Shown here: positions 8,035 to 14,397 of the stretch, in pieces
How positions within the stretch are numbered: position 1 is the first letter of the stretch
Layout of the letters: every line of letters starts with the position of its first letter
NCBI GenBank assembly: GCA_015501075.1
Contig: JADNYJ010000742.1
Span: 1 to 14,397 of the forward strand
Length of the DNA: 14,397 nucleotides
Direction of reading: 5' to 3'
Origin: Gymnopilus junonius
Lineage: Eukaryota; Basidiomycota; Agaricomycetes; Agaricales; Galerinaceae
Made by a program: the position numbers and the translations under genes
Notes under the pieces: generated by a model
Told to the model about the DNA's origin: nothing
Database searches by the model: none
Seen by the model: only the letters and a program-made list of their open reading frames with translations

Positions 8035-11000
8035 ATGGATAGCATCTTTGGTCGTAAGAAGACTCGTCCGAGGCAGTCGTCTTTATCTGCTCAGGACCTT
8101 AATGAACGGTCTGTCCCATATGACAAACTTTCCGCTCTACCTCGTTCCCCCGTTCCTATCAATACTTTAAACCAAGGCATCAAAGGCATATCTGCTCCGA
8201 ATACAAATCCCGCCCTCACCGTTGCTGGCACAGAACTGAACAAATTTACTATGCAAAAGAGTAGACTCGATCGTGAAAAACTTTATGAACAACATCATCA
8301 GGATTCCTCCACCACATCTATCTCTACGGCCGATTCTTCTACTGTGTATGAGGACTCCCTAGGCACTCTGTCCTCATCCCTCAAAACTCCAATGCATCAA
8401 CAAACAGCACGAGTACGTCGTAGCGAGGCGTCTTCGCCGCGAAGTCAGGATATGGACTTCGGCCAACATTCTTCCCTGCCCAGTACAGCCGCCAGGCGAC
8501 CCAATTCAGCCGCAACTATGACCAATCGTTCCGACACCACTCGTAATTCGAAATATGCTCCTTCTCTGGCCTCTTCAGAAGCGGGCTCTCACCATTCCCA
8601 TTTGGCCCAATTTTATCATCGACATCACCATAGCGAATCTTTCCATTTTCCTCGACCGGAGAATGAAGATGAAATAGACCTTCTGTTTGAGAAAGTCAAG
8701 CGTACGCGAGATTTGGGAGATATACCAGACCTTTCGATTGATCAGAAATGGCAGATGGTCTACAATGACGAACATATTAGATGGAGTGAGGATAAACAAA
8801 GAGAGGAGCGGTCAAGGAGGCAGAATGAAATGGGACAATCTGCCGCACTAATCCCCGAAACGCCGCAATGGTACATCAAGAAATTCCTAGATAAAACCAT
8901 AACACCTAAACAAGCTGGAAGCCTCTTGGTGTGCTTACGCAGTAAAGAAGTCAAGTATGTGAATCGCGAACGATATATATCTTTATTATGCTAATTCCTT
9001 GCAGATGGTTTCAGGAGTTTATTGCTCTCCAAGGTCCTTCTGTATTAGCGCAGACCCTACAGCACATCAGCCGCAAAGGATCATCAGGGTAAGCTCGTCG
9101 TAACTTTGCAGTCTTGGCCTTTTCTGATCATTCTTAGACGTGATGTTGATATTAAACTTGAGTACGAAGTTGTCAAATGCCTGAGGGCGATTTTCAATAA
9201 TACTGTGGGGTTGATGCTTTTCTTATCCAATAATTTTTATTGATCTTTAACGTTTGCTCAGGCTGCTGCCAATGAAGCTTTGACGCATCCTTCTATTGTG
9301 ACCCAGATCGCATCGTCACTTAACAGCCCACATTTACCTACTCGTAAAAGCCTTCTTGAATTGTTGTCCGGTTTGGCTTATTGGAACGACGGAGAAGTGC
9401 ATCATTTAGTTGTAGCAGCTCTAGAGGCCCTTAGCTCAGCAAATAATGAAAGTGGAGGATGTTACGACTACTGGTTCAAATCTCTGGAACACACGCTGTC
9501 TGGGAGGGGCAAAATGGGGAGCCTTGTCGGTGCCAGTGAGGAAGTCAAGCGGACTGGAGGCATTGACAGCTCTTTGAACGATTACGCGGTACGTGCCCCG
9601 AAAGTTTTCAGCTTCCTCTGTTTCAATTTCGATTATCTAGGTCTCAAATCTTGTCCTCATGAATGGTATACTGGCCTTTGTGGATGATTTTGACCTCCGC
9701 CTGCACCACCGATCGCAAATGGAGTCTGCAGGGCTCATGCGAATCCTCGAACTCTGCTCAGGCTTTGGAGTTTCCGACATCGACAAGCATATCAAAAAAC
9801 TCCAAGTTGTATTTGATGAGGATGAAAAGAAGCTTCGTGAACGTTTGGACCAGGAAATATTACGAGATCTGACCAATCCTCAAGACGTATATAACGCGAT
9901 ATATTCTAAAACACAAGGTACCAGAGCGCGCAATTATTTCTTGTCTATGATGCAACATCTCCTCCTCATTCGCGAGGAAGGCCAGGCTATGGTGCATTAT
10001 TATCAACTTCTCGACTCCATTGTCACAGATGTTGTTCTGGACAAGAAGCTTGCCGGTGCTGAACAGCGTATGGGCCACTCAGTGGAGAGAATTATCGCAC
10101 AATTTAACGAGGCCGACCGTTATCAGGTGGCAGAGGACGAAGCAGCAGAGGCGCGAGCTTTGGCAGTCCGGCTCAAATTGGAAAAGGAGGCTTTAGAAGA
10201 GGAAATATCCCAAGGTCAGGATGGACTGGTGGGAAAACTCAAAGGCCATATAGCTGCCATAGAAGAGAAGTTGTCTGTGTCGAGACAAACTACCTCAAGG
10301 CTACACGGCCAATTGGAAACTCAGAAGGCGTCTTATGAGGACAAAATCAACCAACTAGAAGCTCAAATCATGGAATTGTTCCGCATGCTAAAGGAGGTCG
10401 GTAAAGGAGTTGAAACCATCTTGGATGGTGGTGCTATGGACCGAAAAGCTTTTGTTGAAACTCTGGAGCGTAATTTCCAACGCCAAAAAACTATAAGTAT
10501 TTTGGAAGGAAAGGAAGGGCCCAATCGCCGAAACCCAAGATTTGCCAATGGTACTTCTCCTTTTGTGGGGGAAGAGGAAGTGGATGCCACCCCCGGGAAA
10601 TTAAATTCCCAGAAAACTTACCCGGAAGTAAATGTTGGTAGGAAGCTTTTCCAAGTGCAAGGCTCCACCGACAAACCTCTGGATGATAGTGGAAGAGTTT
10701 CACAGTTCATGGACGCAGACGAAGCGCATGCAAGAGAGCAGGTACAGCAACAGCTAGTAGCTGGGGTTAAATTGGTGATGTCTTCAACATATAATTTTCT
10801 TCTCTCGTTATTCACTTCATTCCGTGGCAGTATTCCCCTCAAATTGGCTCGGTGTCGAGCTCTCGTAGCATACGCGCTTCTCCTCGACGGACAGAGCGCC
10901 CAACCCTCGGAGGCGATACTTTCAAAAGTAATCACTTACTGGCCCCAAAGACAGATGATGCAACTTCTAGTGATACTGCTGATTTAAGTCGATCCTCATC

Positions 11001-13596
11001 ACCGGCTAACGATGACGAAAGTGAATACGGCAGATCAATACGAAGCGGGTTCACAAACAGAACTGAAGACACAGTTGTCACGTCCGTTAGTTCTGATAGC
11101 TCGTCTGATAATTCCCGCGTTCTAGCTCCAGGTTCGCTAGCTGAGCAACTCAGCAAGCATTTCCTACCAAGGGTCCAGTCTCTTCCACCTCATGACGAAG
11201 GTCTACTCCCGACTCCTTTGTTGCCGATACTTCCTGAGGAATCATTGGTTAGCGATTCTCACGCACCACCGCCGCCACCGCCACCGCCTCCTCCTCCGCC
11301 ACCGCCGCCTCTACCCTCACTTCCAGCCTTTAATGTTTTCCATAAAATATGCCCCCATCTTTGGATTTTCCACCACCACCACCACCACCACCCACCACCT
11401 CCTCCTCCTCCTCCTCCTCCCGCATGAAGGCACGGATACCGGTATCTGGAGATCTTGCACCTCCGCCACCTGCATTCTCAAACTCAAGTTCAGCCCACAG
11501 TTCCACCCGTACATCTCTCCTAGGATCGAGTTTCAATTTTTCGAATAGTCGGAAAGAGATTGCAATAACTCCTAGTACAAAAATGAAACAGCTGCAGTGG
11601 GATAAGCTCCCTCAGCAACAGTCAGCAAAACATTATGGAACGAAGACGAACCGCAGAAGGAACAAGAAATGCTTCAAAAACTCCAGATGGATGGTGTATG
11701 GATGGAAATGGAAGAAGACTTCAAAGCCAAGCAACTTGTCATTAATTTGATGGGTATGCGACTCATATATACATTTACGATCTTTGCTCAAGAAAGGTTT
11801 CAATAGCCAAGCAGAAGCACGCGGAGCTGCGAAGCGTCTTGGATCCACAAACCAAGAAACGAGTTGGTATGGTTGGCTTACGCCTCATATCTGAAAAGGT
11901 TCTCACATGATATTAGAAATCCTTATACAGCTCATAAGAAAGCTGGAGCCCGAAGAGATTGCACGTAAAATAGAACAATTTGATCTCGAAATGTGCACTC
12001 AGGTTTTCTTGAGGGAGTTGAAACCTGTTCTTCCGTCACCAGAGCAGGTATGATTGCTTGGTCAAGATGTACACATTGATTAAAAATATGCATTCCAGGT
12101 TGGGAAATTGAATGTATATCGGAATGCAGACCCAGAAGAACTCGCGGCCTCCACCCTTCCGATAGGCTCATGGTCCAATTGATCAAATAGACAGGCTCGG
12201 TCCTCGGATTGAAGGATGCTTTACAGGGTTACTTTCGACGAAACATGGGCTTTATTAGACGAGGTTAGACCTGGGTTCACTTTTTCTATACGGTTCGATG
12301 CAATCTTCCATCACTCCTTATAGGTGCCAGAAGATTTCTGAGCAGACGTGATCTGCTTGAAGCGAAGTATTTCAAAGAACTGCTCTCGGTAAGGTTTCAA
12401 ACTCGAGAAGATTTTAGCAGTTGTTAACCTAATATTTCCTTAGTTGATTCTCCTTATTGGTAATTACATGAACGGCACTGGTATCAAAGGCGGAGCTTTT
12501 GGTTTTCGCGTGAGCAGCATTAACAAGGTCGGCCGCTATCTACTTCTGTTCGTCTCTTTGGAACCCATAACTTCTAGTTGGTGGATACGAAATCTGTTAA
12601 CAATACCACTCTGCTTCATTTTCTGAGAGAACTGTGGCCAAACACTTCCCGGAGATGGAGGGTTTCCTAGAAGAGTTAGAACGTCCTGCCGAGGCTTATA
12701 GAGGTGACGTGTGCTGTTGCTCTGTGGCACTTCATTTGCTAACGACACGATTAGTTAATCTCCAAGATATCAGGAAGGGTTGACTGACCTTCGCGACGGA
12801 CTGGCACGCATTTATCAGGAACTAGTGGAACATTTCGCAGAATTGGATGAACGCGACCTTTATGGAAAGCAGATGTGGGCATTCTATAACAAGGCCAACG
12901 CGCAATTGGAAGACTTGGTTGACGATGTCAGAAACGCCGACTCTACTTACATCGATGCCATCAGTTACTATGGAGAGGACGAGAAGAACATGGCTTCATC
13001 GGAATTCTACGGTATATTTAAAACCTTCGTTACATCTTATAAGGTGAGTTTGACGGATCACACGAAGCACTGATGCGCTATATAACTTGTTCGCTGCACA
13101 GAAATGCAAGAACGAGAACCAGACCGCGGCCGAGGAGAAGCTAGCATTAGCAAGAAGGAAACAAGCTTTGGAAATCACTAAAGCTAATCGCCAGAAAGAA
13201 ATCGAGAGTGTTGCTGATGAAGACGACGGCGCTCTGGAACGGCTCATTGCCGACCTCCGAAGCGGCGATGTGATAACGCGTAAAGCACGTAGACGACGTT
13301 CCGGTACTCAGAATCTATCGGCGTTATCACCAGCTGAAGCAGAACCTCTTGCTGCGGACGACACAAGATTTATTGCGAGAGACATGTTAGCTCGACTGCA
13401 GTCGGATGGTTTTGTAGCTCCACCATCTCCAACCTTTTCCAATCAACAACGGCGCAGGCGACGGAGAGCAGAGAGACCGTTGGAAATTGACAAGGACACT
13501 CCTACATCACCTTTAGCGACGGAAATTTTGGACATGAATGAGACGTCTGCTACAGATACCTCAGACGAGCTGGCTGCTAGTCTACCCCTTTCTTGA
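8035..13596 (+). CDS. BNI1: Diaphanous-related formin (Bni1/SepA type)
   Basis: Rho-regulated nucleator and elongator of actin cables for polarised growth and septation. I infer 14 exons: 8035-8954, 9005-9088, 9138-9204, 9262-9588, 9641-10765, 10831-11753, 11807-11866, 11917-12047, 12099-12263, 12324-12388, 12444-12527, 12578-12703, 12755-13043 and 13102-13596. Length is about 1620 residues. Domains in order: Ser-rich N-terminus; GTPase-binding region near residue 210 (DEIDLLFEKVKRTRDLGDIPD); FH3 armadillo region (AAANEALTHPSIV, MNGILAFVDDFDLRLHHR); coiled coil; FH1 polyproline near 985; FH2 (KQLQWDKLP, LRELKPVLPSPEQ, LLIGNYMNGTGIKGGAFGFR, DLYGKQMWAFY, FKTFVTSYKKCKNENQTAAEEK); and a C-terminal DAD (DDGALERLIADLRSGD followed by RKARRRR). 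The DAD implies autoinhibition relieved by Rho GTPase. About 11 one-base deletions disrupt FH1 and FH2. The donor at the end of exon 5 could instead be at 10742. The symbol follows the yeast homologue. Confidence 0.96.
11264..11422 (+). repeat. FH1 polyproline microsatellites
   Basis: Two low-complexity tracts of CCN triplets (about 11264-11311 and 11370-11421) encode the profilin-binding FH1 polyproline segments. A non-repetitive linker (LPSLPAFNV) lies between them. In alternative frames the second tract reads as poly-His or poly-Ser, and on the opposite strand as poly-Gly; these are by-products. The frame is disturbed between the tracts, near the AAAA run at 11344-11347. Confidence 0.85.
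11344..11630 (+). other. Frame breaks in formin FH1 and FH2 start
   Basis: After PSLPAFNVFHK the plausible continuation MPPSLDFPPPP is in another frame; one missing A in the AAAA run at 11344-11347 joins them. Later, QLQWDKLPQQQSAK continues as TLWNEDEPQKEQEMLQKL only after one missing A in the run at 11627-11630. Exon 6 is 923 nt; adding 2 gives the phase needed for the next intron. The exact reading across the second proline tract stays uncertain. Confidence 0.75.
12146..12350 (+). other. Dense cluster of frame breaks in formin FH2 (exons 9 and 10)
   Basis: Exon 9: one missing base each at 12146-12147 (GG), 12185-12187 (AAA) and near 12216 restores a family-like path through LHPSDRLMVQLIK, DRLGPRIEG and YRVTFDETWALLDE. 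Exon 10: it runs in frame as ARRFLSRRD, but four further one-base losses (one at the exon start, three within about 25 bp) would give ARKISEAGRD, the usual FH2 sequence here. Exon 10 is 65 nt, where 69 fits its flanking phases. Confidence 0.75.
12625..12781 (+). other. Two frame breaks in late FH2 (exons 12 and 13)
   Basis: TTLLHFL continues as ERTVAKHFPEMEGFLEEL after one missing G near 12625. VNLQDIRKG continues as LTDLRDGLARI after one missing T at 12780-12781; as written, a TGA interrupts. Exon 12 (126 nt) and exon 13 (289 nt) each need one more base to satisfy their splice phases. Confidence 0.8.
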
Positions 13597-13754
13597 CCCT
13601 TTTTTTAATTGATAGAGCATGTTTTAGTCTGTAATTCCGGGACTGTGATACTGTATTTACCATAAGGTTGTAATCATAACAAATACCAAGGAGCGAAAAT
13701 AGTTGCAATTGCCTGTGTTCATTTCTCCTCTGACTCTCACTGTGCGCTCTTGCA
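13597..13754. other. Formin 3' end / PEBP-like gene promoter interval
   Basis: 158 bp between the formin stop codon and the next ATG on the same strand. It must contain the formin 3' untranslated region and the promoter of the downstream gene. It begins with a T-run and is AT-rich, with no reading frame of interest and no clear TATA element that I would defend. Confidence 0.5.
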
Positions 13755-14366
13755 ATGTTTGCCATTACACTCCTTACATCCCTTACTCTCATTCCATTTG
13801 TGAATGCCCAGGCCACGTCACTTGGAGTTGAAGCCATTGAGGCTCACTTTAGCCAGTCTGCTATAGTGCCCGACCTCCTCGCGTCATTCAACCCTTCTGC
13901 ACTCCTTACTTTAAACTTCCCAGGTGAGGAATTTTCAATTCTAAACAACGATCAATGTATAATGTAGCCCACAGTCGTAGGAGACGTTCAGCCTGGACAA
14001 TCTTTGACTCAAGCCCGTAAGTTGCTCAAAATGGATCACAGCTATCCAAGCTGATGCAGTCGTTGCGTAGAGGTTGCCCAGACACCTACAGTTACCATCA
14101 CGCCAGCAAATTCTTCAACTTCCTTGAACAGCACGTATACTTTGGTCATGGTGGATGCAGATATTGTTGGAAGCAAACTCCCTCAAGGACAGACTCGGCA
14201 CTGGCTTGAGAATAGTGTTGTGATTAATGGTATGTCGATTAAATGGGTAGAGTGTTACCAAGTATTTACTATTGATGGCAAAAGGCTCTGTCGTCTCAAA
14301 TGCCTCTGCGACTGTAATCACTCGGTATGCAGGGCCTGCACCTGCTGCAGGAAGTGGTCCACATCG
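13755..14366 (+). CDS. Secreted PEBP-like (phosphatidylethanolamine-binding) protein, 5' part
   Basis: Four exons are visible: 13755-13923, 13975-14016, 14071-14229 and 14285-14366. The gene continues beyond the window, so the C-terminal third or so is missing. The protein starts MFAITLLTSLTLIPFVNAQA, a clean signal peptide probably cleaved after NA, so it is likely secreted or cell-wall associated. The core reads LNSTYTLVMVDADIVGSKLPQGQTRHWLENSVV, with the PEBP-family strand ending VMVD, the HWL segment and, at the last exon, GSGPHR, where family members continue with a Tyr. The family's usual DPDAP ligand-site loop is replaced by DADIVG, as I would expect in the fungal secreted branch. Binding of phospholipid or another small anion is inferred from family membership only. 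The last donor is GTATGC at 14367. Confidence 0.83.
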
Positions 14367-14397
14367 GTATGCACCTCTTTTCTGTAATTTTTTATAG
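14367..14397 (+). other. Start of the fourth PEBP-like intron, running to the window edge
   Basis: GTATGC follows codon-phase 2 at the end of PHR. The window happens to end in TTTTTTATAG. An intron ending there would be only 31 nt against 51-55 nt for the other three, so the true acceptor may lie outside the window. Confidence 0.5.

Noticed and set aside
11349..11427. Poly-His, poly-Ser and antisense poly-Gly reading frames around the FH1 tract
   Set aside because: They are frame shadows of the CCN repeats that encode formin polyproline. No independent gene evidence was seen.
4679..12781. Repeat-induced point mutation as the cause of the broken frames
   Set aside because: RIP gives C-to-T changes; the lesions here are one-base deletions without transition bias.

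Overview
The window reads as nuclear genomic DNA of a filamentous basidiomycete, most likely a mushroom-forming agaricomycete. It holds dense genes cut by many 50-60 nt GT..AG introns. It carries a class V myosin and a diaphanous-type formin of basidiomycete character, and a small secreted PEBP-like gene. No bacterial, viral or organellar features were seen, and no RNA gene or CRISPR array.

Layout. Bases 1-1650 are a transposon-rich flank. A non-autonomous hAT-type element (296-1642) lies between perfect 8-bp target-site duplications GATACATC. It keeps a BED-finger transposase remnant. A second, TA-flanked inverted-repeat element (319-961) is nested inside it. The hAT copy may interrupt an exon of an unidentified minus-strand gene. 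Bases 1907-7548 (minus strand) hold a complete class V myosin heavy chain in 15 exons. Bases 7549-8034 are a 486-bp divergent promoter. Bases 8035-13596 (plus strand) hold a complete formin (GBD/FH3, FH1, FH2, DAD) in 14 exons. From 13755 to the window end runs the 5' part of a secreted PEBP-like gene.

The two large genes belong together functionally. Formins nucleate and elongate actin cables, and myosin V carries vesicles and organelles along them to the growing tip. Their head-to-head layout around one short promoter is the most biologically interesting arrangement here.

The most striking sequence-level anomaly is a set of about 17 one-base deletions. They fall in short clusters inside otherwise perfectly conserved exons of both genes, and I found no balancing insertions. 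Homopolymer or doublet under-calling in poorly polished assembly patches explains this better than gene decay, but it needs checking. I did not find a convincing, previously undescribed biological system.
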